NCBI GenBank assembly: GCA_964035545.1
Contig: OZ037772.1
Coordinates: 2,984,501 to 3,048,500 of the forward strand
DNA: 64,000 nucleotides
Direction of reading: 5' to 3'
Origin: Bugula neritina
Taxonomy: Eukaryota > Bryozoa > Gymnolaemata > Cheilostomatida > Bugulidae
Below are positions 18,629-29,499 of this stretch, piece after piece. The notes under the pieces were generated by a model. It was not told the origin of the DNA. It saw only the letters and a program-made list of their open reading frames with translations, and ran no database searches. A program made the translations under genes and the position numbers. The stretch's first letter is position 1, and each line of letters begins with the position of its first letter.

Positions 18629-19385
18629 TAAATTACTAGTTTATATTACCAAGGTATATTACTAGTTTATGTTACCAAGTTATATCACTATTTTATGTTA
18701 CCAAGTTAAATTACTAGTTTATATTACCAAGTTATATTACTAGTTTATATCACCAAGTTATATTACTAGTTTATGTTACCAAGTTATATTACTAGTTTAT
18801 ATTACCAAGTTATATTACTAGTTTATGTTACCAAGTTAAATTACTAGTTTATATTACCAAGGTATATTACCAGTTTATGTTACCAAGTTATATTACTAGT
18901 TTATATTACCAAGTTATATTACTAGTTTATGTTACCAAGTTAAATTACTAGTTTATATTACCAAGTTATATTACTAGTTTATATTACCAAGTTATATTAC
19001 TAATTTATGTTACCAAGTTTACTAGTTAATGCTACCAAGTTATATTACTAGTTTTTGTTACCAAGTTATATTACTAGTTTTTGTTACCAAGCTATATTAC
19101 TAGTTTATGTTACCAATTTATATTACTAGTTTATATTACCAAGTTATATTACTAGTTTATATCACCAAGTTATATTACTAGTTTATGTTACCAAGTTATA
19201 TTACTAGTTTATATTACCAAGTTATATTACTAGTTTATATTACCAAGTTATATTACTAGTTTATGTTACCAAGTTATATTACTAGTTTATATTACCAAGT
19301 TATATTACTAGTTTATATTACCAAGTTATATTACTAGTTTATATCACCAAGTTAAATTACTAGTTTATATTACCAAGTTATTAGA
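18629..19385. repeat. 26-bp minisatellite, about 29 copies
   Basis: The unit is ATTACTAGTTTATATTACCA followed by AGTTAT, alternating ATATT and ATGTT versions. It ends about 145 bases before the first cysteine-rich exon of the collagen locus. Confidence 0.92.
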
Positions 19386-19529
19386 CTAGTTATTAGAGTA
19401 GTTTATCTCTACATATTTTGTTTGCGATTTTTCAGTAGATACGAGGCATCACACTCGGTGTGATTATCAGCATTTTTTTGTAGAGATCAAATTTATCAAA
19501 AAGAGTTTCATACACTTGTATTTACTTAG

Positions 19530-22085
19530 ACTCGGACTGTGTTGGTGTGTGTGTGGGAGGACTTTGCTCAGACACCTGCAAGTACGAGCTGTCATGCACA
19601 CTTGGCGGGACGTGTCAAGGTGGCAGGTGCTTCTATCCGTGTACTGACAACACAGCCTGTCCTAGTGATGGACAGATCTGTCACCATGGTGTCTGTAAAG
19701 AGGGTTGTCAGGTGAGTCTTTTATGACTAGTCACTATGACTTATACTGAGAGTTATTTATAAACCTTAGACTTTGAGTTATGACTACCTACTACTGCGAG
19801 ACCAAGTAGCTGCTGTAACTTATACTGTGAGTCATGACTAACTGAAATCACTTATACTGTGAGTCATGACTAACTGATAAAACTTATACTGTGAGTCATG
19901 ACTAACTGATAACACTTATACTGTGAGTCAATTATCAAAAATAGCAAAGAAGTAGAGATATGTTGTGTATGTGAGATATGTGAGGTTATTTAGTGACTAG
20001 TTCGCTATTTATAGAGTTTTGTTTCTATTAATAGACTGTACTAAAGATGAACAATGTGGATCTGAATTTACTGAATGCATATCCAACATATGCTATCAGC
20101 TTTATCCTCTCAACGATCCAGATCTTTCTGATACCGAGCAGGACAGACTCTTTGATGATCCGCTGGATCTACAGAATGATGGTAAGTTACTCTGTTAGTA
20201 TAGTTACTCTGTTAGTACAGTTACTCTGTTAGTATAGTTACTCTGTTAGTATAGTTACTCTGTTAGTATAGTTACTCTGTTAGTATAGTTACTCTGTTAG
20301 TATAGTTACTCTGTTAGTATAGTTACTCTGTTAGTATAGTTACTCTGTTAGTATAGTTACTTTGTTAGTATAGTTACTCTGTCAGTATAGTTACTTTGTT
20401 AGTATAGTTACTCTGTTAGTATAGTTACTCTGTTAGTATAGTTACTCTGTTAGTATAGTTACTCTGTTAGTATAGTTACTCTGTTAGTACAGTTACTCTG
20501 TTAGTACAGTTACTCTGTTAGTACAGTTACTCTGTCAGTATAGTTACTCTGTTAGTATAGTTACTCTGTTAGTATAGTTACTCTGTTAGTATAGTTACTC
20601 TGTTAGTACAGTTACTCTGTTAGTACAGTTACTCTGTTAGTACAGTTACTCTGTCAGTATAGTTACTCTGTTAGTATAGTTACTCTGTTAGTATAGTTAC
20701 TCTGTCAGTATAGTTACTCTGTCAGTACAGTTACTCTGTTAGTATAGTTACTCTGTTAGTATAGTTACTCTGTTAGTATAGTTACTCTGTTAGTATAGTT
20801 ACTCTGTTAGTATAGTTACTCTGTTAGTATAGTTACTCTGTTAGTATAGTTACTCTGTTAGTACAGTTACTCTGTTAGTACAGTTACTCTGTTAGTACAG
20901 TTACTCTGTCAGTATAGTTACTCTGTCAGTATAGTTACTCTGTTAGTATAGTTACTCTGTCAGTATAGTTACTCTGTCAGTACAGTTACTCTGTTAGTAC
21001 AGTTACTCTGTCAGTATAGTTACTTTGTTAGTATAGTTACTCTGTTAGTATAGTTACTCTGTTAGTATAGTTACTCTGTTAGTATAGTTACTCTGTTAGT
21101 ACAGTTACTCTGTCAGTATAGTTACTCTGTCAGTATAGTTACTCTGTCAGTACAGTTACTCTGTTAGTACAGTTACTCTGTTAGTACAGTTACTCTGTTA
21201 GTACAGTTACTCTGCTAGTACAGTTACTCTGTTAGTATAGTTACTCTGTTAGTACAGTTACTCTGTTAGTATAGTTACTCTGTTAGTATAGTTACTCTGT
21301 TAGTACAGTTACTCTGTTAGTATAGTTACTCTGTTAGTATAGTTACAGTAACAGTTTGCTAGTCATAATAACTTGCACTGTTAGTTGCTGGACAAGTTAT
21401 TCTACATCTCTTGTAGCCACAACCAAAGTGGTGTCTGTATATCCTGCTAGTGACTTGAGTAATGACTCATATGTCTCCTACAGTACGAGTGGTCAGCTTG
21501 CAGCAGTGTTGGAAGAGAGTGGAGACAACTTGGATCAGAGGTATAGGTATTGCTTAGTATAAGTTATACCATTACCATATATAAGCAGAATGACAGATGA
21601 ACTGACTGACAGACTGACTGACTGACTCACTGACTGGCTGACTGACTGGTTCCGAGTGTATTACCATCAGTAGTGGAGAGGAAGAAGGTTGTTGGTGTAC
21701 AGGGGGTACTCACTACTACAACCAAGCTTGTGTACCTGACATGACTAGTAAGTGTGTATCTACAGACAAGCAGAATGACAGATGAACTGACAAACTGACT
21801 GACTGACTGACTGACAGATAAACAGATAAACAGATAGGTAAATATCGATCACATATATAGCGAAGCTACCAACTGAGACCCAGACTGTGTTTTGATTTAG
21901 CATATACTGGTATATGATATCTTTCTACAATGTGTTTACAGTTTACTCTACAAAAGATAGTTCCATCAGATGGACTCACTCTACTCACGTGTAAGACTCA
22001 TCAAGAATGTCTACCCAATCAGATCTGTGTTAACGAGGTGTGCACACTGACGTGTGAAAGTGACTCTGAGTGTGCATCCAACCAG
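19530..22085 (+). CDS. Cysteine-rich exons, probable N-terminal region of the fibrillar collagen
   Basis: Exons 19530-19711, 20035-20181, 21417-21540, 21657-21747 and 21942-22085 carry spaced cysteines of extracellular type: CKYELSCTLGGTCQGGRC, CPSDGQICHHGVCKEGC, DCTKDEQCG, GCWCTGG, CKTHQECLPNQICVNEVC and CESDSECASNQ. The Cx4-6C..C..C pattern resembles small disulphide-core modules such as those at the N-terminus of some early-metazoan fibrillar collagens; I cannot name the family. 20181 to 21417 joins in phase, but the other junctions are off by one base as read, so either a small exon is missed or single-base errors are present. It is in the same orientation as, and immediately upstream of, the Gly-X-Y exons. 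Confidence 0.5.
20186..21345. repeat. 17-bp minisatellite, about 68 copies, starting at a 5' splice site
   Basis: The unit is GTTACTCTGTTAGTATA with T/C variants. It begins four bases after the GTAAGT donor of exon 20035-20181, so the donor itself merges into the first unit. Each unit contains CTCTGTTAG, which resembles a 3' splice site on the gene strand. Confidence 0.93.
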
Positions 22086-22118
22086 GTTAGATACTGCATA
22101 CATGTCTCTATCCTAGCA

Positions 22119-22410
22119 GGTATTTCACAAACTATTCTGAAACCCATACTTTTATTGTTCATTGTCTATGTATTCTCCACCATGTTTTTACTAGAAGTAA
22201 ACTTTATTTCAGTAATGAGTTTAAAATAAATTATTGTTTCGCATTGTACAGTTTATTATTGCCTGAATCTTGTAATAAGAATATTGACTGGCTTGACAAT
22301 ATCAGAGCAGCGACATGATTGGCTTAACAATACCAGAGCAGGGATGTGATTAGCTTTACAATATCAGAGCAGGGATGTTATTGGCTACTCTGTTCTGTTC
22401 TGCAGGGCTT
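22119..22410. repeat. Intron duplication, arm 1
   Basis: This stretch is repeated, with substitutions, at about 22678-23485. Shared segments include CACCATGTTTTTACTAGAAG, GTTTCGCATTGTACAGTTTA and GATTGGCTACTCTGTTCTG before the acceptor. It covers the intron ahead of the exon at 22406. Confidence 0.8.
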
Positions 22411-25400
22411 CAGAGGAAATTGAGGGGAAACGGGATTGCCCTGTGCTGTAGGGGATTGCCCTGGAAAACCCGGACCTCAATGTCCAATGGGGGAGCCGGT
22501 CGACTGGGCTCAAGAGATTCCTCGGACCAGTCGGTGCTCCTGGTTATCCTAACCTGCAAGAACCGAGGTCAGTGAATAGTATCTTTGTGGGACTCACTGC
22601 TTGTGTGAGAGTTGTCTCCTCTGAAATATTTGGAAATATAGCTTGAGTTCCTTGCCCTGTATTATCAGTTAGCCACGCCTAGGTGTTTCACAGTTTATTA
22701 CAGGGTTGGGGTAATTGTAATTGTAATTGTAATTTGTTGTATTTAATTACATTTTTTCAAGTAATTGGATGTAATTTGTAATTGATGTATAAAAATGTAA
22801 TTGTAATTAATTACATATCTAATGTAATTGATTTTTACAATTACTTTACAATTACATCTCAATTACTTTAAACTTTCAAACCTTAAGAAATTCATTTTTT
22901 TAACATGCCTACTGTTAAATAACAAGTTCAGGTTAAGTCAATGTAGTATAGTATCAGTGTTGAGAACAAAGGAGGTTCACCACTGTCAAAATTGCCCCTG
23001 CTAGTTGGACCCTAGAGGTGAAATTGCATAACTTCCATTTGTCCTTTGTGAGAACAAAAGTAATTGTAATTGTAATTATTTGCATTGCCATGTAATTGTA
23101 ATTAATTGCTTTACAATGTAGTTTTGTACTGTAATTAATTACATTTATTTCAACTGTAATTATAATTATAATTGTAATTGACAAATTCTCATGTAATTGT
23201 AATTAGTTACATTCACATGTAATTGACCCCAACAACCCTGGTTTATTATGGAGCTCATACTTTTATTGTTCAAGGTCTAGATGTATTCTCCACCATGTTT
23301 TTACTAGAAGTAAACTTTAATTTGGTAATAAGTATAAAATAAACTGTTGTTTCGCATTGTACAGTTTACTATTGCCTGAATATTGTATTGAGAATATTGG
23401 CTTAACAATTCCAGTGCAGCGATGTGATTGGCCTGACAGTATCAGAGTAGTGATGTGATTGGCTACTCTGTTCTGTTTTGCAGGGCCATGCCTACTTGTA
23501 TTATGTGTTAATTTTGTTTTGCAGTGAACAGAAAGGGATAATGGGTCCCAAAAGACACCCGGTATCTTACCATGGAGAGGAAGGGTTCACCCGATGTTGA
23601 TGGCCTGCCTGGTATATCCGGCAATCCTGGAGATGCAGGAGAAAGGAGACCACCTTGTTTCTCAGGAGATACCGGACTTTTTGGAGAACCAGGTAATGTT
23701 TATGCTCATTTGAGTTTAATCTGTCAAGTTATGTTGGGATATTTTTCATTTTCGTTATTTTATGTTTGTTACGTGGAAAAAGGAAAAAACTCTGTCTTGG
23801 AGCATTTTTGTTTTTTCAGAGAGCTTTGGATTATTTGATTATGGTCTACACAGGGGTGTAGACAAACTAAACTACACAGGGGTGTAGACAGACTAAACTA
23901 CGCAGGGGTGTAGACAGACTAAACTACATAGGGGTGTAGACAGACAAAACTACATAGGGGTGTAGACAGACTAAACTACATAGGGGTGTAGACAGACAAA
24001 ACTACACAGGGGTGTAGACAGACTAAACTACACAGGGGTGTAGACAGACTAAACTAGACAGGGGTGTAGACAAACTAAACTAGACAGGGGTGTAGACAGA
24101 CCAAACTACACAGGGCTGTCGACAGACTAGACTAACCAGTGGTCTAGATGGACTAAACCTACTACGAACTTACAACTACCCTGCGTCATGACGTCTCTAT
24201 TCTCTCCTATAATTTGACTTTTATTTAGCAAGCAGATTTCTAGTGGGCTATTCTATAGTGGCCAGTCACACTGTTTAATATAGCAACATAGAAATCAAGT
24301 TGAAAACTAGTTGCACCTGTTGTGATGCTATCAATGGGTGCTTACAGGTAGAGATGGAGTACCTGGACCTGTTGAGATAGGATATCAGGGTAAACAAGGA
24401 GATCAAGGTCCTGCAGCTAAGAATGAGGAGTTACTCGCCCTTGCTTGTGTATTTCTATTCTTTTTAGGTATTCTATAATATGCTGGGGTTTCCCTCACAG
24501 CTATTATATATGCTGGAATTCCCCTCACACCTATGATATATGCCGGGGTTTCTCTCACAGCTATGCTATATGCTGGGGTTTCCCTCACAGCTATTATATA
24601 TGCTGGAATTCCCCTCACACCTATGCTATATGCTGGGGTTTCCCTCACAGATATTCTATATGCTGGGGTTTCCCTCACAGATATGCTATATGCTGGGGTT
24701 TCCCTCACAGATATGCTATATGCTGGGGTTCTCCTCACAGCTAGTCTGCACTAAGGCAGGGAGTAGGCTAAGTAATCATATTGAATCCCAGCAGTGCTTG
24801 TTACTTCAACTGACAGGATTACTATGTATGATAGTTACTCTGACTGGTTTCCATGGATCATTTTTACCATATTGTTTGCCACATGATGCATTGTCTTAGT
24901 AAAAACAAGAAAACAAAGAAATATATCAGAAATGTTGAGAAATGTGGTGTTCCAGAATTAATAAATGACCACTTGTAATGCATACTGGTGCTGCTTGGTT
25001 CATAGGACCTGTCGAACAAGCTGGAGAACCTGGTCTGAATGGCAGAAATGGAAAGACAGGAGAAACTGCATGAACTGGTATGCCTGGTCCAACCGGCTCA
25101 AGGGGGGTCACTGGAGAACCCGGATCTGATGGAAGGTATTTTTTGTGCTTTACTCTACCCTATTCAGCTTCTTGGAACTTTTTATTTGATTTAGTTTTTA
25201 TAATTTGTTGTCAATTTTTTCAGAGACGGTTTACCTGGAGTACTGGGTGCTGATGGTAGACCTGGGGAGCAGGGTGATCAAGGACCTCCTGGCTCCATGG
25301 GTCCAGTGGGAATCCCCGGTAACCAGGGACCTGAAGGTGCTCAAGGAGACAAGGGTGATAAGGCAGGAACATTCTTTATTCAGTTTTCTATTTATTTCAG

Positions 25401-28386
25401 TTCTCTGGTTTTCCACTAGTCAATCCTGTAGTTGTTTATTTGTTTTAGTTTTTTTATGTTAATACTAAAGTTGCTTCAGTGACATCACATGATGTAATAT
25501 ATTACATAACAGTACAGTATAATACACCATAAAATAATATGTTATACAATACAATATTGTTACAGAAAATATAATTCACTAATATCTCACAGCTAAGTTG
25601 TGTCTCCTAAATATATTTATTACTATAGGGGCCAGCTGGGCCACAGGGTGCTTCTGGACCAACTGGATTGTATGGGCCAACTGGTCCTCAGGGACCCCAC
25701 GGAGCTTCCGGGAATTCCTGGCGAACAAGGACCTAAAGGTATGAATTAAGTTGAACCAATCTTTGTCCTTAGTTATTAGCCATCAACAGAATCATGACTC
25801 TAAGAGTTATCCTACTTGGTAAGAAGGTAAGGCAATTCCTAAGTCATGATAATATGAATATCATCTGCTGTTGTAGGACCCACTGGTTTCCAGGGACCTC
25901 AGGGATTCCTCGGAGCTCCCGGTATTGATGGTGAAAGGGGAGATGTCGGATCACTTGGTATTGCTGGGCCACCCGGGCTACTGGGTGCTGACGGCAAAGA
26001 AGGAATAACTGGTTCTTCTGGTGCTACGGGACCACCTGGACCTGATGGTGCTAAGGTAAACACTTACACTGCTAACAGGTTATTGTTATTCATCTTGTTG
26101 GTTTAGTGGTAATAAACCAATAGTTTGTATTTCTAGGGTGAGCAAAGAAGAGATGGGGAAATGGGTAGTCCTGGCAGACCTGGACTTCCTGGTGAAGCCC
26201 CAGTATTTGGTTAGTTATTAGCAAAACCAAGTTATTGTTCATTACTTGTATCTTTTTCATTCTCTTCCAACTGTGTATTGGTAATATTTTGGGAATTTCA
26301 TCCATAGCTTGTGATTGAAGCTTTTATTTTATTCTACCATGGGTTATGTTAGGTGCGCCCCCTATGATGATGAGTGCAATGATGTCCAATGGTAAAGGTG
26401 TACAAGCAGATGATGCAGGCGCCAACAATGAGCTCTCTAATATGTACCTCAGTGAGTAATAGTCATGATGTGTTTTGATGTTGCCTGCTTTGTAGCGGAA
26501 AGGCTCTTTTTGAATGCTGTTTTGGAACTCAAATGACAGACTCGTTTCAAATTGTTTATGTTTTTGCAGACAAACAATTTTATAATTTACTGCTAGAAAC
26601 TATTGTAATAAAAATAGAGACAGCTGTTATAATGTGTTTCTCCTCCTAGCATTGATGATTGACATTCTTGTTTGATGAGTCACCTATTTAGTTCGTTTCT
26701 CCAGTTAAATGTTGCTACATTCTGAAATATTATATAATGCTGATTTTCTTGCTGTTAGCTTACATCACTACTTCCACTTTATTTTTCTAGAAACAAAAGT
26801 AAGGGACGGGTCCAAAGACAGCCCTGTTAGAGACTGTAGAGAACTCTTCACTGAAAACCCAGAGTTCAAGAGTGGAACTTATTGGGTGAGAGAAGATGCT
26901 GATATGTTTCTTTTTTTCTCTGCTCAGAAAAAATCCGTATCCAAGTCTTACGACTGAAATTCTGTGAACATGTTTTATATTCTGCAATTACTACTCCTGA
27001 GGTGTCAATATAATGTCATGTGAAGTTTCCACAGATATTTAATGAATTGTTGTTTAGGAAGAAGAGTTTTCCCATGAGTTGCCTGTATTATATAATTCTG
27101 TATATTCAACAGCTGAACAGGTTTTAGTAGTTTCATTTGATATTAGCATTGTGTTAGTGTGAAATAGAGAAGTTGTATTCTCTATTGTTTGTTGTCAGGT
27201 GGATCCAGATGGTGGCTCCATAGCTAATGCTATCCAGGCTTACTGTCGCAAGGAAATGAAGAGCACTTGTATCAATGCCAAGACCTCCGAGTTTGCCACC
27301 AAATCGTACGTCACCCAGCAGCTAGATAATCAGCCATTTGTTGCTAAACACATGGGAACAACAATTGTGAGTGTTTATCTTGCATCAACGATGACTTTCT
27401 CAGTAATACTTGAGAATTTTCAAAAGTTTTATGTTGATAAGTGTAGCTATAGTAACATATTTGTTTACTGTATGGATTGTAGTTTGAGTATCAGGCAGAG
27501 TTTTCCCAACTCAACTTCCTTCGAATTCACTCTGAGAGAGCAAAGCAAACCCTGACTTACAGGTAATAGTCACTGCTAGCAGCTTATCAAATAGTCACTA
27601 GTCGCTAGTCACCAGATATTAGTCCTCTACTCTGTTGCAAGTCACTTGATAATCTGAACAATCACTGGCTTCTTTTTAAGCTGAGCGAGTTGTTGGCATG
27701 ACTATTCCTTTTGCCGATCGTAGATGTATAAACTCAGTGGCAGTAGAGGACGCATGCGGTAGGAAGAATAAGTCAGTCATTTTATATACAGCTGGTGAAA
27801 AAAGAATACACAGCAACAGATAGCAGGTTCCGATCTTCAGTGCTGCAGGATGATTGCAAGGTATGTAAATCTGACCTGTATAGTGTAAATCTGACCTATA
27901 TGGTGTAAATCTGACCTGTATAGTGTAAATCTGACCTATATAGTGTAAATCTGACCTATATAGTGTAAATCTGACCTATATGGTGTAAATCTGACCTATA
28001 TAGTGTAAATTTGACTTATATAGTGTAAATCTGACCTATATAGTGTAAATCTAATCTATATAGTGTAAATTCTACCTACATATGAACATGATTGTGATAG
28101 TTGCATCTCTTTTTCTATTAAGATGCAATATAGCTTGCCTTTGAAGCTTTTTAACAACTACTTATGAGTTCAACCCAAAAGCCACTTTGATTTCTGCGCG
28201 AGTTTAGAATTTTGAGTTTGCCCTCTGCCATTTTGTAGAATTCCAAATACTATCAGAAGCTCAGACAGTGATTGAGATGACACCAAGACCGCCACCCACT
28301 TGCCTATTATTGACATTGCTGCTGGTGACATCAGGACCACCCACAAAGAGTTTGGGGTTCAGCTTGGAAAAGTCTGCTTTTCATAG
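22406..28386 (+). CDS. Fibrillar collagen: Gly-X-Y exons and C-propeptide, with frame breaks
   Basis: Exons read: 22406-22567, 23525-23692, 24348-about 24418, 25006-25135, 25224-25362, 25629-25738, 25877-26055, 26137-26209, 26353-26451, 26791-26885, 27199-27366, 27483-27562, 27724-27860 and 28239-28386. The middle exons encode triple-helix repeats such as [19 protein letters not shown]. The last four are a COLFI domain: [74 protein letters not shown] and [13 protein letters not shown] before TAG. COLFI trimerises procollagen chains in the secretory pathway. Problems: frame shifts in the exons at 22406, 23525, 25629, 27724 (run of six A at 27798-27803) and 28239 (two), a TGA at 25071-25073, and lost glycines ([15 protein letters not shown]). 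A gene with base-calling errors or a decaying copy are both possible. Exon 25224-25362 seems to use a GC donor. Confidence 0.75.
22678..23485. repeat. Intron duplication, arm 2, interrupted by a MITE
   Basis: This is the counterpart of 22119-22410. The alignment continues across the MITE at 22701-23240: the flank GGTGTTTCACAGTTTATTA on the left and TATGGAGCTCATACTTTTA on the right together match GGTATTTCACAAACTATTC and CCATACTTTTATTG of arm 1. Confidence 0.8.
22701..23240. mobile_element. hAT-type MITE with perfect 8-bp target duplication
   Basis: The ends are CAGGGTTGGGGTAATTG and, in reverse complement, CAGGGTTGTTGGGGTCAATT. The 8-bp flanks GTTTATTA (22693-22700 and 23241-23248) are identical. 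The interior is dominated by GTAATT and its complement, giving a long imperfect fold-back, and has no coding potential. The size, termini and 8-bp duplication fit hAT. Confidence 0.88.
23855..24140. repeat. 26-bp minisatellite, about 11 copies
   Basis: The unit is CTACACAGGGGTGTAGACAG followed by ACTAAA. It lies in the collagen intron 23693-24347. Each unit carries ACTAAACTACACAG, resembling a branch site plus acceptor. Confidence 0.9.
24465..24746. repeat. 30-bp minisatellite, about 9 copies, with acceptor-like core
   Basis: The unit contains TATATGCTGGGGTTTCCCTC then ACAGCTATGC. GTTTCCCTCACAG in every copy is a strong match to a 3' splice site on the gene strand. It lies between collagen exons at 24348 and 25006. 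The apparent open frames on both strands follow from the period being divisible by three. Confidence 0.92.
27866..28080. repeat. 20-bp minisatellite, about 10 copies, starting at a 5' splice site
   Basis: The unit is TGTAAATCTGACCTATATAG. The array begins within a few bases of the GTATGT donor of exon 27724-27860, whose GTATGTAAATCTGACC reads straight into the repeat. Confidence 0.9.
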
Positions 28387-29499
28387 ACTCATATCTAACA
28401 ACAGTTTTATTTGTCTGATTTGTAAGACTGTCCCTGATTAGATAATTAGTGGCCAATCAGAGAATGCAATCAATGTTTGGTTGGCTGAGACCAGCAGTCT
28501 GATTTTTATATATAACCTAATTGTAAATGAAAGATTTGATTACTCTAAATAAGTTTATCCGAGACTTCCAAGGCAGTGATGGTGATTTTTGTACATATAA
28601 ATTTGAAGAAGTTTACCTATAGGGTTTATACTGTTTTCATTAATTACTCCACCATAACCTTAGATTGTGAGTAGTAATTCTAGAATGAGGTAGGGAGGGT
28701 GTTATGCCCCTCCCTGTGACTATATATTTAGAAACTGTTGTTGATTTAGTAATTCTGTTGGTGCTACATTTTTAAATTCATTTAATCCAACGATTTCTCT
28801 ATTACAAAATATATTTTACCATAAGGTGCTACACAATTTATTTCTCAGCTTGTAGATTTCATCATCAAAATTATTGAAGTAATAAAATTGGTCAAGAATT
28901 TGAAAGAAGCTGCAGCTTTCAGATCTGATTATTTAACCTATTTATCCTGAAATTAAACAATGTTAGTTTAAAATGGAGTGTAACATATATTTTAGTCACT
29001 TAGTTCCAACTGTGTTGACCATATCAACATTTTAAATTTTACTTCAGCTGCTATGAAGTACATTAGTAAATGGCATTAAATTTCACATGTCACATCATCT
29101 TGTAAAAGTTAATTGTAAATAAAAATAAATTTCATGTGTTTTTGAGAAGCTATAGGTTGGTATGTTTGAACAAATGAAACATAATGTTCCTTAATGTCAA
29201 GATTCTGCTTTTACCACAATACCATAAACATTGTGACTCTGTCAGTAGCCAAAAGCAGTGATGAAAAAACTTGTTTACTAACACAACTACTAAATTTTGT
29301 CAATATCAGACACGATTTAAAGATGCTGTCCTACGAGAATCTGGAATGAGACTTTGGTAGAGTCAGACTTGGGCTCGCATTTGAAAGATTTGTTACTGAA
29401 AGCAGAAACAATAAATATCAAAATTGTCTAATTTTCGGGTTTCTGGGAAATTTCTTTAGATGTATATCTGAAACTAACAATGTTTTACTAACCTTCATG
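28387..29499. other. 3' untranslated/intergenic space between convergent genes
   Basis: The collagen stop (28384-28386) and the minus-strand pericentrin-like stop (29500-29502) face each other. Plus-strand AATAAA motifs occur at 28881 and about 29118. No exon is seen. Confidence 0.45.

Noticed and set aside
24403-24899. Overlapping repeat frames on both strands
   Set aside because: 30-bp intronic minisatellite; open because the period is divisible by three.
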